Assembly: GCA_036345935.2 (NCBI GenBank)
Contig: JADWOT020000002.1
Coordinates: 14,150,076-14,214,075, forward strand
Direction of reading: 5' to 3'
DNA: 64,000 bases
From: Taenia hydatigena
Lineage: Eukaryota; Platyhelminthes; Cestoda; Cyclophyllidea; Taeniidae
The position numbers were made by a program, and so were the translations under genes. This document shows positions 12,640-24,407 of the stretch, piece after piece (position 1 is the first letter of the stretch; each line of letters starts with the position of its first letter). The notes beneath the pieces were generated by a model. The model was given only the letters and a program-made list of their open reading frames with translations. It had not been told where the DNA came from and ran no database searches.

Positions 12640-12830
12640 CTCTCATATGGTGCACATGTCATGACATTCACCAGCCCCACGGTTGACAATAACACTGGAG
12701 GCCCTATCTTCTAGCCATTTCTATGCCTTTACTTGGCAGAATTCATCGCCAACATTATTAATGGAGGCACTAAACTGGAGGTTCGGAGAAATGGTGAATA
12801 AGTTTGACCCACAGTGGGATTGTGACAGTG
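12640..12830 (+). pseudogene. Hydrophobic C-terminal tail relic, FN3 family
   Basis: The segment matches 20,195-20,365 (minus strand). The shared peptide has AHVMT, a Gly-rich GGP, then a hydrophobic run (PFLCLYLAEFIAN) and GGTKLEV. A stop interrupts this copy before the hydrophobic run. The hydrophobic end would suit a membrane or GPI anchor. It lies downstream of the FN3 relic, so I read both as remains of one gene. That link is inference. Confidence 0.4.
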
Positions 12831-12954
12831 GCTGCAGCGCTTTGCAAAGAAGCAAGTCTAGTTTTCCCCCCTTTTATTCGAAAGCTGACCTACAACTTAA
12901 AAGTCACTAGATAAATTTGAAATGAGCTTCAAACTACGCTAATTGCTAGACTTC

Positions 12955-13125
12955 AGGGAGAGAAATGAGGAAGTGAGATGAAGCAGATGTGAAGCAACGA
13001 AGAATGCTGTGAAAGCATAAAGGAGATTAGGTAAAGATGTGAGAAGTTAACGTGGACTCGTGGACTTACGTGAGGTTGGTGTAGTAAACACGAAGATGGA
13101 GAGAGCAACTTGTGATGAGAGCTCT
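12955..13125 (+). repeat. Interspersed repeat C, copy
   Basis: The signature gaagtgagatgaagcagatg, followed by a gtgaaagcataaagg block and a gtgagaag-ttaacgtggac block, recurs at 14,960, 17,340, 20,740 and 23,460, and inverted at 17,800 and 21,500. This copy is partial. Confidence 0.55.
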
Positions 13126-14299
13126 ACATCCCATCAATTTGCCAGTCATTTCCCTTCAGACTTTGCTACTCACAGCGATTTTATCTTACAACCGGTCATG
13201 GTCTCTTTAATCATGTACCTTTTAGCGCAACACAACTAACTCTCGTTAAAGCGTTAAGAAATGAAGTCTGCGTCACTGAATTTGATCCACAAGGCACCCA
13301 TTCATAATCCCAAACCTAAGCATTACACTTTAACTTTGCATTCATGTTCACATTAACCTCGTATTCCTCAATCCTTTACGTCCCCTCACTTGACCACAAA
13401 AAGTGTGTGAGTGAATAACTTGAGTAGGGCCACCAAAGTCTATCGCTTTCTTCAGTCTCCCAAGCCTGCTACTGTAGTCATCAAGTAGGCACTGCATGAC
13501 GAGTCTCGATCTCTTGCGCACGTTGCGTTAATGTGCTTTCTTCCACTACTGCTTGTGCTATTAGCCTGCAGCAGATGCTAATGCCATTAACAACATAATG
13601 CTTGAGCAGTCTAATAATTGGGTAAATGAGTGGATGAAGAATGGGTGGAGGGAGAGTAGGTGGATGAGAGGGAGGGTAACAAACGGATAGATGGATAAAT
13701 ACGGTGTGTGTAATGAAGGGACCTGCAGATTTGAATCGCCATGACCTGACATCAATAGCGTTGGCATGCTGCTACGTCAAGGTCTTTAACTGCTAGCTAT
13801 GCTTGAATAAAAGCCAGTCTCAGTTCCTTAATTCCTCTCAGTGTTCCAGCGGATCCGAGCACGTTGGAAAGGAAGACACTCAGGAATTATTTCAGCAAAG
13901 AAGGTAGATGATGAAAGAAAACACCACACCTAGATTATAGCATTGATGAAAGAGCTCACTCCCAGTATAAGCACTAGCTGTGGAAATCTATCCCTTTTCA
14001 GTATCCTCCATAGATAATGCATCGAGATGATGGCCATCGTTTGCCACATCGCAGGTTAATCAATCTAGCTGATCGGAATAGACCTTGTGCCACCCATCAA
14101 ATGTAACATGAAATGCAAACAAAGTTAGCTAAGACATTTGGAGCACAATTCCAATCTGTCTACATAATGGTGGGGGTGATGAACCTCGCATGAAAGACGC
14201 CTTTGAGAGGAAAATCATCATAATGCCATGCTGGTGGGATAATGGACACTTTTGGTGCGAATGTAGTGGTAGAATGAGGTGTGGCGGGAAGAGTAGACG

Positions 14300-14665
14300 T
14301 CGGCAGATGCTGTACCTTAACAAAAAAGGGAGAGCATTGGAGAATTGGCTGCTAGATAAGATAAGAGGGAGTATGTACTGCGCCGGTATTTTGTTGAACG
14401 CCAGATATCAGTGATGGGAAAGAGAGACGGAGACACTAACTTACCTCACCGTTGTACCTTAACCACCGAATCGGTCGTCGTCGGTATGTAAAATGTATTT
14501 TGTCTAAGTACTACGCGCCCTTTGATCTTTTTCGGGGTTGGATAGGCGGCGGGCGAGAGGATAAGGGTGCTGCAGTGCGTATGAATTAGTGAAGGAGATG
14601 TCGTACCGCGAATTGAAGCGATATTGGCCAGAGCTCATTTGTGACTGATACGGACCTATAAGAAC
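14300..14665 (-). repeat. Fragment of R1 repeat, 3' part
   Basis: Blocks with caccgttgtacctt, gtcgtcggtatg, ttcggggttgg and gctcatttgtgact align with 26,462-26,830 and with the 52,190-52,620 end of the full R1 copy. Orientation is opposite to the full copy at 24.4 kb. The internal ORFs are by-products. Confidence 0.55.
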
Positions 14666-14954
14666 AAATCAGTGTCTGGAGACCGGGCCTCCACTTCGTG
14701 GCATGGTCTTCGCCCCATGTTGCTTAACCCTCAGACCTTCTGCGCGGCAGCTAGCAGCATGTTCCATTCGCATCAATGCACACTCTGTGCTGTACATTCA
14801 CGAGTCTCTTTTGAGAATCAAATACAGTTCAGTTGTTCGATGAGAGCGCTAATAAATAACATTAAATAAATTACGTACCACGACTCCCTAAAATGAGCAG
14901 TCAGCGATTTTACCTCCTCCTAATCACTGGTGCATGCAGAGCCACATCTGCATC

Positions 14955-15420
14955 AAAGTTAAAATGGCGGAGATATTAAGAAGTGAGATGAAGTAGATGC
15001 AAAATAACGGAGACTGTTTTTAAAGCATAGGGGTCAGTAGGTGACAGCGTGAACTCGTGGGCCACGTGATGTTTGCATACAGCATGGTGAAATAGAGCTT
15101 GGCTGCATCTCTCCACACTGCCCAGAAGGCATGGATTTAGCACTTATCCACTCATAAATTCACCCATCAATCTACCTCTTCATCCACCACCGTCCTCGTC
15201 CATCCATTCTTCTATTCCCACCTCCATTCTCTTATGCATCCTTCCGCCATCCCAGCATACGTCCATTAGTCAACCTTCCCTCCCAATTCCTCTCTTTTCT
15301 GCCTTCCTTTCTTTTATCCTACACCCACCCAACATTCCATTCAACTTGTCATTCATTTCATTCCCATGCATCAAGCCACCAATTGCTTCCAACTCCTCTT
15401 GCCCAATTTAAATGATTTTC
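14955..15420 (+). repeat. Interspersed repeat C with CATCCATTC low-complexity tail
   Basis: The repeat C signature (gaagtgagatgaagtagatg, gcccagaaggcatgg) leads into about 260 bp of degenerate catcc/cattc runs. The same order (signature, cccagaaggca, then cat-rich or gaatg-rich low complexity) is seen at 20,740-21,140, so the low-complexity part belongs to the repeat. Confidence 0.55.
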
Positions 15421-16729
15421 ATCCACTGCTCTAATCATGGTGCCGCTTGCTGTGCAGTTATATCCCTCTGATACTGGCCATTTCGTCTTACACCCAATTT
15501 ATTCACTAGTCATTTTCCTCCAGTCATTCACCATCTACAGCAATCTTCTGCCACAATTGATCACGGTCCCTTCTCTCACGTGCGTTTTGCCGCGCCAGTG
15601 GGAAAATGAACTCTGCGAGGAACATGTCCTAGCGACTCTTTTAGCTTAATCGATGGGTTAGGCGAAAGGGCAGTGTTTTCAGCCAGCAAGATTTCAAAGT
15701 TGATCCAATTTAGTAGCAAGTGTTTAATTTACTATATTATTGCTGCTCTCAGCCAAAAGGAGGGTTGTCGCAACGTAAGTAACGGTTAAACCTACCACAC
15801 ATCACTCATTGTCAACCAGTAAAGTTCAATTCACCTGTGCTCATAATACCATTGCCTCGAATGCATTACTGTGACCATTTCATAATTTAATGTTGACAGC
15901 ATACTTAATTGAACACTTCGAAGTGGTGATAAGATGAAATCCATTGTTCACAATCTCTTTGTGATCGTCTGATTTACTTTGTACAGAGAGTTCTTCCCCA
16001 CTTTTCTCATGAAGTCATAAATAGTAGGGAAGAATGGGGTGCAACAACTCCCAAACGGAAGGAATACCCTTACAAGACTGGCTTGCAACACCATTTAAAT
16101 CCCCCTAGAGAGCCAAGGGGGAGAGTCCCCAACATCTTTTCTGGCGGCATCGCACTCCGCACACGATTTCACCCTGAGGCTGGCCCTTTAACTCCGTTAA
16201 AATGCCATAGACAGTTGCCCACTACATTATTCAGAAGCTGTTATGTTACAAAGTGGAGAGCATTCCTGTTGAAGGGATGGAAGGCAATTCAAAGCAGCCT
16301 CAAAGCAATGCTTTCTCGACCGTCAGTTTACAAGTAAGGCCTGCATCGGGAACACCGCAGACACTAGATTGGCCCAATTCGGCGGCCAGATCAACATCGT
16401 TAACCTCCAATTTATGCTTAATTCTTCCACATTGTGACTACGACCAGACTTTTCAAGCCTTGCTCCTACTTCCAAACACTTTTTATTCTACTCACTGACA
16501 TTGTGGCCAGTTAGCGTTTAAGCATCTGGATGCTAGAGTAGGGTGATGATATAGAGGCAATGAATCAATCGTCTGGCGATGCCATTTTGCGAAAATGGTT
16601 CCAACTTGACTGACTAACTAGTCCTAATCGTGTCTAAAGAAATATTTATCTGGCTCACCTCCAAGCAAGGCTGCGTGGTGTCTCAGCCTTAGTGAGCGTG
16701 CCTGCAGTCCATTTTGCACACTGTAATGC

Positions 16730-16890
16730 ATTTCTCGTTAAGCTGTTGGTTTCGATTACGGTCACATTGGATGGGCACATTGCCTGTGTCGTGTGGCTGG
16801 ACTCTGGATCCTGCTAGCAGCACCAATCCCTTTCTGTTTGCTAAATACGAATATTCTGTCCTAGTAGTATGCCTTCGCCTGCCTTCAAGG
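16730..16890 (+). repeat. Fragment of R1 repeat, 5' part
   Basis: The segment has gctgttggtttcgatt, a cacattggatgggcacatt block, tcctagtagtatgcctt and cttcaaggaagtct. These match 24,440-24,610 in order. The ORFs on both strands here are shadows of the repeat. Confidence 0.55.
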
Positions 16891-17252
16891 AAGTCTCTCA
16901 ATGCTACGCACACGTTACAGATACTTAGATGCATAAAAGTTGTTTTTAGATGAAGAACCGATCGTAGCTGACACAAAAGCTAGTAGATACAATCCGTAGA
17001 GTTTTAAAGGCAAGGCAAACGAATGGGCGTATTTTGTCAGGCTGAATAGCAGAAGCAGATGCTATGACCTGGGTTCCCATTGTGGGTGAGTGGTCCCAAT
17101 GCTAGCGATCCACCATCCAGCTCTAATTGCAGGTTTGCATACCAAGAGCGATGACCTGACCGATCAACGTGTGTGTGTCAACTTAGCTGTGGGCCAGTGG
17201 TGACTGGGCTTGGATGTGTGTTTATGTGTAACGGGTGTAGGTCACCCTGTTG

Positions 17253-17278
17253 AATGACTGACTGACTGACTGAATGAC
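17253..17278. repeat. Short GACT microsatellite
   Basis: Four near-perfect units of the tetranucleotide GACT, flanked by gaatgac on both sides. Confidence 0.8.
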
Positions 17279-17514
17279 ATTAGGCTTGAAGCGTCAGAGA
17301 GTGGTAGAGTTTCGTTTGTCCCGGTGTGCTCTCACGCGCACACAAATGAAATGAGGTAGAAGCAAAATGCTCAAGAATCAGAATGAAAGCGTAAAGGAAC
17401 TGCGTCTCTCGTATCGCTTACTGGGGGATCGGATAAGACGCTAGACTTATCAGTCAATGCAAGGAAGTGGATGAATCTACTTAGTAGTTAATCAATGAAA
17501 AGCATTAGGATGTG

Positions 17515-17592
17515 TCGTACTTCCTGCCATTTGGCAATCGCCATGCAAGAATAAAGTTGCCAGCAATATGAAGCTGAATAAGAATGATGTCT
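17515..17592 (-). pseudogene. Signal-peptide exon relic, FN3 family
   Basis: The minus strand aligns with exon 1 of the FN3 pseudogene at 19,333-19,402: SFILLAT-LFLHG here against CFILLATSFLHG there. The start codon is lost (ACA in place of ATG) and the donor is changed (gaagtac in place of gaggtgag). The upstream flank (17,620-17,770) also matches 19,430-19,590, so the duplication includes the promoter region. The intron side matches too (17,290-17,500 against 18,880-19,150). The FN3 exon expected below 17,290 is missing. Confidence 0.6.
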
Positions 17593-17789
17593 CTCCTACA
17601 GCAAAAACAGAGCTCGTATTGACAGCCCACACACGTGTCCTTGTAAGCATATGATAGGGAGATGTAAGCTAATAGAATGGTCCACTCTTGGCCCACAAAG
17701 CAAACCGAGCACCCACACGCAACGCGTGGAACCACGCGCATTGTTGTGTCGTTAAGGCGATTGTGCGGGTGTTTTACTGGTAGCGGCTC

Positions 17790-18018
17790 TTGCTGGCTTC
17801 TCACACGTCCACCTACTCACCTCCATGGTTTCGAATCAGTCTCCATTATTTTGCGTCTACTTCATCCCAAATCTCATTTTCTTATCCAATTTAATTTATG
17901 TGAAGATGCAGCTGGTGACTTGAGGTCTGCATTCATCATTGATCTACAACATGCAAAATCGCTAGCTGCTCATTATATTTGCCATTTGACAATCGTTTGC
18001 AACAATTGCTCATGCTAA
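17790..18018 (+). repeat. Interspersed repeat C, inverted copy with GDLRSAF frame
   Basis: This is repeat C in reverse orientation to 14,955. It ends with a frame reading GDLRSAFIIDLQHAKSL. The same peptide core appears at 20,743-20,597 and 23,441-23,229 on the minus strand, each time just after an aattt-aattt-like block. The protein is unidentified; see findings. Confidence 0.5.
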
Positions 18019-18570
18019 TGAAGTTGTAAAAGCCAATAATTGTCAAATCGACCATCCTGCGGGGTAATGAAGCCTGCAGTAAAAATAAACAGTGTATTTG
18101 GCAAACGCAAGCATTGAGCTTCTATACTCGGAGAAGGTAGAGCAGTTGTTGAAGTCGACATGCTTTCGAGGAGATTCATGCAAGCACTAAGGTCATGGAA
18201 GTTAGCAGAGCTCCAGTGGCTAAAGCAGCACAGGTGGATCCACCAGTGGCGACGGTTTTGGATGTGAAGTAGATACTCATTGGAGTCGAACTCGGGGCTC
18301 CAACCAGTGAACTTTCCCCTTCAGATTAAAATAATTAACTGTTAACAGGGTGCACTGTAGCATTTTAGGCTATCTCACGAGGTGAGCGTGAAGTAAATGC
18401 TTGTAGTCGATTTTATGGCAGAGGATAGTGCAAATCAAAGCTGCAGAACCATTTTAGTGGTAGCAATAAGTGGGTGCCACTGTGGGCTTGATTCAATTAG
18501 TCCTGGTTGCTTTCAAGCGCTAGTTTTGCTTTTGGCAAAAGGAGCATAAAGAACTCACATTCCTCCTCAC

Positions 18571-19402
18571 TTGGTGTAGTCGTTTCAACTCTTTCACTGC
18601 AGCCCCATTGTTCACGGTCATCGAATTTCTCTCCTCAATGCGTGCACAAACATTGGCAAAAATGGTTTGATTTGGCTTCAAATTCGTGATGGTGCAATTT
18701 TGTCAGGTGGTGAAGCAGGTACCGTTAATCGGAAGTTTGTTGACTTTCCAAGGAACGCCATAGTTCATGACCCGCACGTCGGAATTATTTGGCGGTTTCC
18801 AACTCACGAGCACGTTGTAGGGATCGATTGCCGCAATTCTCACGTTCTGTGGAGCTCTAGGATCTGCATAAATGGAAGCGCAGAGAGATGTCTGAATTAG
18901 TGTGGGGAGAGTGATATGATCTCATTTGTCCCAGTGTGCTCCCACGTGTCCCCATATTAAGCTAGATGAAAGCAAAATGCTTAAGAATTAGGGCAAATGC
19001 GTAAAAGCTGACAAGGACTGATTAGAGGGACCTGTGTCACTTACTTTAACTTACTGGTCGATGGGGTGAACCGCCAGGAGGTATGAGGCAATGCATGGAC
19101 ACGAAGGGAGCCTATCCAATGGCACCAAGCTGATTTGACTGCGATGTGATGCAGTACAAACGAGTGGCAGTAGATAAGTCATTCCTAGCACTCTTTAGCT
19201 AGTTTTCTGTTGAGAATCACTTGCTATGCCTGCCTAACATACTAATTTATTACTAATTACCATATTAACTCTCATTTGCTAAATGGTTATATTCACGTAT
19301 CGATAAAAGCAAAGCATGCAAAGGTACCTCACCTCCTTCCAGTGTAAAACCGCCATGAAGGAATGAAGTTGCCAGCAATATGAAGCAAATCAAAAGAGAC
19401 AT
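18571..19402 (-). pseudogene. Secreted fibronectin type III protein, broken
   Basis: Exon 1 (19,333-19,402) starts with ATG and encodes a signal peptide (MSLLICFILLATSFLHGG). It ends in phase 1 at a good donor (gag/gtgagg). Exon 2 (18,571-18,863) follows a tttatgcag acceptor and encodes a fibronectin type III fold: APQNVRI, VLVSWKPP, then CTITNLKPNQTIF and VCARIEERN. A TGA at 18,703-18,705 interrupts the domain in the middle. The exon closes at gtgagg in phase 0, with no certain next exon. Signal peptide plus FN3 recalls the taeniid 45W/EG95/TSOL18 oncosphere antigens. That is a resemblance of plan, not proven homology. Relics of related copies lie at 12.4, 17.5 and 20.2 kb. Confidence 0.7.
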
Positions 19403-20194
19403 CGTTCCTTCAGAAGAAATCAGAAATTGTTTCTACAACTCACACACGTGTGATTATAAGCATGTAGTTTAGGGATGTGAGCCAATGGAAAGGCCTACTC
19501 TTGACCTATGGAGCAAATGGCGCACTCGCACACACACACCCGTGAAACCACATGCGGCAGTGGATCGTTTGATCGACTGTGATGGGCTTCTCTTTTTCAA
19601 ATTGACTGCTGGCGTAAATTAACGTTATCCTATAAACTCTTTTGGTAGTTCCTGTCTTTGCGTTAGCGTAAGCGGTGATATTGCGAGTGGGTGATTTGCC
19701 CTCACTTGTAAAGGAATTCTCTCCAGCTTTGGGTTTGCAAAAGTAAATGAGGATGCGGTGGTGGAATGAATCAATGCTGATCTCCCAGCCGTGGTGCCTG
19801 TAGGATTCGACGAAGAGGATTGGACGTGTCTTACAGAAGAGGTTAGACTTCTTCTTTGAGGATACTCCCTCCCACTCTACATCCAGAAGTCTGCATACCC
19901 TTCATGTCATCTTCAAATCTTGCACATCTGCCACCTTGCCACTACGGACAATGTGGCGTCCATGACTGCCTCATTAAGCTCTCCTGTTTCATTTTGTGTA
20001 GTCAAGTGCATGACAGGATGTAGTAGTAAGGAATCAAAGAAAACTAGGTGGTAGCAACAAGTGGGCATTGTATGAGGCACATTTCAAAAGTGTCCGTGAA
20101 TTTGATCGATTGATCAGCAGTTGATTAAACATGAACTGTAGAATAACTTCCATGCACAGCGCCGCAGCCATCGCCACAACTCTCTCGTGGGTCA

Positions 20195-20365
20195 AGTATA
20201 TTCACCAGGCCTCCAAACCTTTAGTTTAGTGCCTCCACCAACAAAGTTGGCAATGAATTGCGCCAAGTGAAGGCACAGAAGTGACCAAACGGTGGGGCCT
20301 CCTCCTTTGCCATCAACCATGGGGTTGGTGGATGTCATGACATGTGCACCGTGTGAGGATCGACT
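20195..20365 (-). pseudogene. Hydrophobic C-terminal tail, FN3 family
   Basis: The minus-strand frame reads SHGAHVMTSTNPMVDGKGGG, then PTVWSLLCLHLAQFIANFVG, and ends shortly after at a stop. It matches 12,640-12,830. The open frame here is cleaner than in that copy. It could be the last exon of a family member whose upstream exons are lost in the repeats above 20.4 kb. Confidence 0.45.
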
Positions 20366-20596
20366 GCTTTTACTTTCGCATTCCACAAAGTACCTCGATA
20401 TGTGCAAAGCCCATGAGATGCAAATTCATGTGTGCTTTTATTTTTACTAGCAGTGAGGTAGATTGCCGAATGCTACACTTCAATTTGCTAAGCACCGTAC
20501 ATTCATCTACTCTTTTAAAACACCTTTGCCGACGCATAGAGTAGTGCGAATGAGAGGAAGGCACATCGTCGTATAGCAACCCGATGCCTCGTTTTT

Positions 20597-21140
20597 CTAT
20601 TTGCTAATAACCAACGCCAAATGAATCACGCATCCCGTGTCGCTTGAGTGAACATTTAGGGATTTCACCCGTTGAAAATCAGTGATGAATGCAGACCTCA
20701 AGTCACCATCTACATCTACATTCAAGTTAAATTGGGGAGAGAAGCTAAGAAATGGAGTGAAGTAGATGCAAAATGATGGACACTGTTTTGAAAGCACAAT
20801 GATGAGTAGGTGAACGTGTGAGAAGCCAAAGTTGACTTGCGGTTGTACATGTGCTTAGTGTAGACGTGTGCACACAGACCATGTGATGTGTGCACGCTGA
20901 ATGGTGATACAGCAATTGTTAGTTGACATGCTTCTCTGCCTCTCTCCACGTTGCCCAGAAGGCACGGAGATGGCACGATGAGTTGGAGTTCAGCAAAAAG
21001 AAAACCTGTCCTTAAGTAAGTGGTGGCCTCGAAGAGGTGGTGAAGGAGAGGCATTTGAATGGTGAATGGAATGAGTGGGTAGATGAATGGTTGGAAGTGA
21101 TAGTGGGTGAATGAGTGAAAAGAGGGTACATTGATAAAAG
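20597..21140 (-). repeat. Interspersed repeat C, copy with GDLRSAF frame
   Basis: The repeat is complete enough to show its order: a GDLRSAFITDF frame on the minus strand, the ggagtgaagtagatgc signature, a gcacgctg block, gcccagaaggcac, and then a gaatgg-rich tail to 21,140. It is about 75% similar by eye to 23,229-23,700. Confidence 0.55.
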
Positions 21141-21479
21141 AAAGGATTATGTAAGTTGTGTAACCGATTGATGGCTGGATCGAGGACTATGGACTTAATG
21201 CATGCTAGAATTCAAGACGGATATAAAATGCCTGGTTTAGAAAATTATGAATGAGTGTCTTTTAGATAGTGTGATGCAGACTTCATTTTCCAACTTGCTT
21301 GGCAGAAGTTAGCCACACTGTGCTAAAAGGCACGTGGGAGAAGAGGTCATGACCGATGGTGAAAGAAGATTGCTGTAGGTGGTAAGGACTAGAGGAAAAT
21401 TACTGGCGAATTAATAATTTGCAAAGCTCTTACCATAAGGTGCGCCCTTCGACTTTGCGATTACTACACCAAGCCCATG

Positions 21480-21620
21480 CACGCTCACGGGTCCACTTTG
21501 GCTTCTAACACCCTTATACACCCACCTATATGCTTTCATAACACTCTCCATCATTGCTCATCTACTTCATCTCACTTCATAATTTCTCTGCCATTTCTTA
21601 CTTATATCCATTCACCCATC
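21480..21620 (-). repeat. Interspersed repeat C, inverted copy
   Basis: Reverse complement of the signature: ctttggcttctaacaccc, ctttcataaca, catctacttcatctcactt. The surrounding 21,060-22,680 is low-complexity catcc/gaatg sequence that generates long but meaningless ORFs. Confidence 0.5.
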
Positions 21621-22068
21621 CATGCACCCTCTTTTAAGTCATCTTTCCCTCCATTCAAATGCCTCTCCTCCACTACTTCTTACATGGTTCCCTTTAATTG
21701 TGCACAGGTTGTCCTTCTGCTAAGCTCTACTGCACCGTCCACAACATTTACAGACAACATGTGGTCAGGTGTGCAACATTCGGCTAAATGCTACGTCTAC
21801 CATCAGACCGGATCCTTCTTCTAATAGACAACGATCCGGAATGTCAAGTGGATTAATCAGAAATGGGTAAGTGAAGAGTATGCACTGTCTAACTGCTGTC
21901 GTACTCCCCGCTCAGCACATGTGCATGTGGAGGTCGTGTAAAAAGACAAAGACCGTGAAAGAGGAGGCAAGGTGGAAGAGAGACACGTGTGCTTGGAATG
22001 CATAGGAGAAGATAAAGTGGCGAGTAGAGAAGACAAGGCATCGCGACCCACCATGAGGTCAATAGTAT

Positions 22069-22680
22069 TCACCATATGTGGCAGTCATCTGCTTCTCCTC
22101 GGTATCCTACAGGTCCACCCTTAACACACCCAGCAATTACCACGGCGAAGAGAGCACAGACGTGATGCAGACCCGTCATTTTCACTCTGTCTTGACAAAG
22201 GTTTGTCACGATGCGCTGATATTCGCGTAGGCGAAAGAACAAGCACAGTCGATGGTGAGAGAAGGTTGTTGTGGATGATGAAATACTGGAGGCAAGTTTC
22301 TGGCGTATGCAATGATTGAATGATAAGTAGATGAGAAATGTGAAAATAGGGCAAAAAATGATTTCATGATGGAGGGAGTGTATGGAAGGCATCTGGATGG
22401 AGGGAGGGGTGAAGGAAGAAGTTGGTGGATTAATGTGTGTTAATAAGATGTATGTTATGTTGATTGGAATAAGGGAAAGATGGAGGCGAGAGAGGAGGGA
22501 GGGAAGATCAAGGTGAATAACGTATAAATGGCCTAACTTTCCTCGTTCATATACTGTGAATGTCCCATTTGCTTCACAAGCACTCGGCCTTGGGAGGTCA
22601 TGCAACTCCTCCGTTCGGCACATTTCCTCATCTAGCCGGTTCCCCATGCAGTGACTTTTTCCCTTACCCCACCATTTCAC
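22069..22680 (-). other. 203-codon ORF inside repeats, probably not a gene
   Basis: It is the longest single ORF in the window, but its middle is translated catcc-type low complexity (Ser/His/Ile/Leu-rich). Parts recur at 21,280-21,385 and 13,170-13,270. The last 40 codons include a hydrophobic run (MTGLHHVCALFAVVIAGCV) that would suit a signal peptide exon, with no good donor after it. I leave it as repeat-derived. Confidence 0.4.
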
Positions 22681-23228
22681 TGCACCGTGTGTCAGTCTTG
22701 TTAAATTAGTAGATTTTAGCGGTTAACTAAATGCGCGTTTGTTCTTTAGAGGACAAGGTGGTCAGCGAGTATTCTAAGCAGGGAGAAGATGACAACATAA
22801 AGGATGTCCTTGTCGCAGACCTTGTACGAGTAAACAATACGTGTGCGTACAAAGTTTGTGTGTGTGCGTAGGTGACTAACTGAATGATGGAGACAGAGGA
22901 TGATGCTAATCTGGCACGCTTGCGGGAATTTGGTTGGGCTTAAACCTAATGCGACTACTAGTCCACCTGCCATTGACAACGATCAGTCGTAGTTTAGGAG
23001 GACGAACGAATCAAATGAGAGGCCCAAAAGAAAATTTATCCAAAACTTTGCAACAAAAACGTACTTTTAAGCAGTGGCATACTCTACTGATACTAGGTTC
23101 TTTCTTTTGTAAAGAGATTGAGTGTAATAAGCCGTCCTTACCGCGATTTAGTCTCGAGCACTATCATCATTCTGCTCGTCTCTTAGACCCTCCGTACAGC
23201 AATGAACAGTGTGATCTTCCACATCACT

Positions 23229-23690
23229 TCACCTTCTTACAACATTAATGCACACTGAGTGCACTACCCACACAAGATTTTTCTGGAAGGCGTAATAATT
23301 CGCTTGTTGGATGGCAGCTCTAATAACCGGCACCAAACGTTTTGTGCATCGCGAGTCACTAGGATGAGCGGTTGACAGTTTCACCTTCTCCTTATTCGCA
23401 AAGAATGCAGACCTCAAGTCACCTACTGCAGCCGCATCCAAATTGAATTGGTAGAGAAATTAAGAAGTGATACTGCGTAGGTGAGTGATGATGGTGATTA
23501 TTGTGATAGTGTAAAGGTCATTAGGTGAGCGTGTAAGAGGCCAACGTGGAATGGTGGGCGTACTTTGGCTTGGTGCAGACGTGTATGAATAAGCCATGCG
23601 ATGTGTGCACGCAGCATGATGTAATCGCAATTGTTAGTTGGCATGCTTGACTGCCTCTCTTCACGCTGTGTCCAGAAGGCATGGGTTTGG
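23229..23690 (-). repeat. Interspersed repeat C, copy with longest GDLRSAF frame
   Basis: The frame from 23,441 to 23,229 stays open for 70 codons (DAAAVGDLRSAF, then AIQQANYYAFQKNLVWVVHS). The signature then follows at 23,460 and cagaaggcatgg near 23,680. It lies directly beside the minisatellite outpost at 23,738. Confidence 0.55.
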
Positions 23691-23737
23691 TGCCCATCCA
23701 ACATCAAATTCACTCATCAAACTAACTCTTCATCCTT

Positions 23738-23930
23738 CATTCAGTGAGAGCGAAATTTGCAGTCTCGAGTACGTCAATACTAAAAAATTGTATTCAGAAA
23801 GAGCAAAATCCGCATTTTGTGTCGATCAATACTACAAATTTCCATTTAGTGATAGCTAGATTTGTATTCCCCTGGAGGTCAATACTACAAAATCTCATTC
23901 AGCGAGAGCAACACTCGCAGTCTGGCAGAG
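23738..23930 (+). repeat. Outlying copies of the 53-bp minisatellite
   Basis: About three and a half diverged units carry cattcagtgagagcgaaat, a tcaatactaca core and gcagtc. They are in the same orientation as the 37.9-39.5 kb array and less conserved. The block joins repeat C on the left. Confidence 0.75.
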
Positions 23931-24407
23931 ACAGCAGGATATACTGATTCTGAGCATTAAGCTTGGACGATAGCGAAGGTCCATCGAGAAAAATATAGAA
24001 TACTTCGTGGGATCTACGCAAAGCAATTCCTTCACGATTAGTATGAGCTCTGCCTTTTCAAGGCGGCAGATCATGACTCAAAGCTAAATTTATATCTCTT
24101 AGATTTGCTAGGCCCTCACGAGCTTGAGGAAGTAGCCAGAAATATTGGTGAGAGCGGAGTGCTCTTACTTCTCTCTATTTAAGCATATCACACCACCTAT
24201 GAGGGGAGCAAAAAAACACCTCATTGTTATTGGCCAATCACATTTTTCCACAAATGATCAAATTACCTAGACGATAGTCACCATTTCCTTTTGTATAGTG
24301 CTTCATAACAAACGGGTTTTCATCTTTTGCACACGCATACTTAATCCCTTCTACTGTTTCCGCATTTCGAATTCTTACGCTTTTGATTTACCACACTCTG
24401 ATTTTCC

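Noticed and set aside
18270..18310. tRNA-like box (gagtcgaactcgggg)
   Set aside because: The T-arm-like motif has no matching acceptor or anticodon stem on either strand.
22069..22680. Longest ORF (203 codons) as a gene
   Set aside because: Its core is low-complexity catcc-type sequence of repeat C, present in other copies without the ORF.
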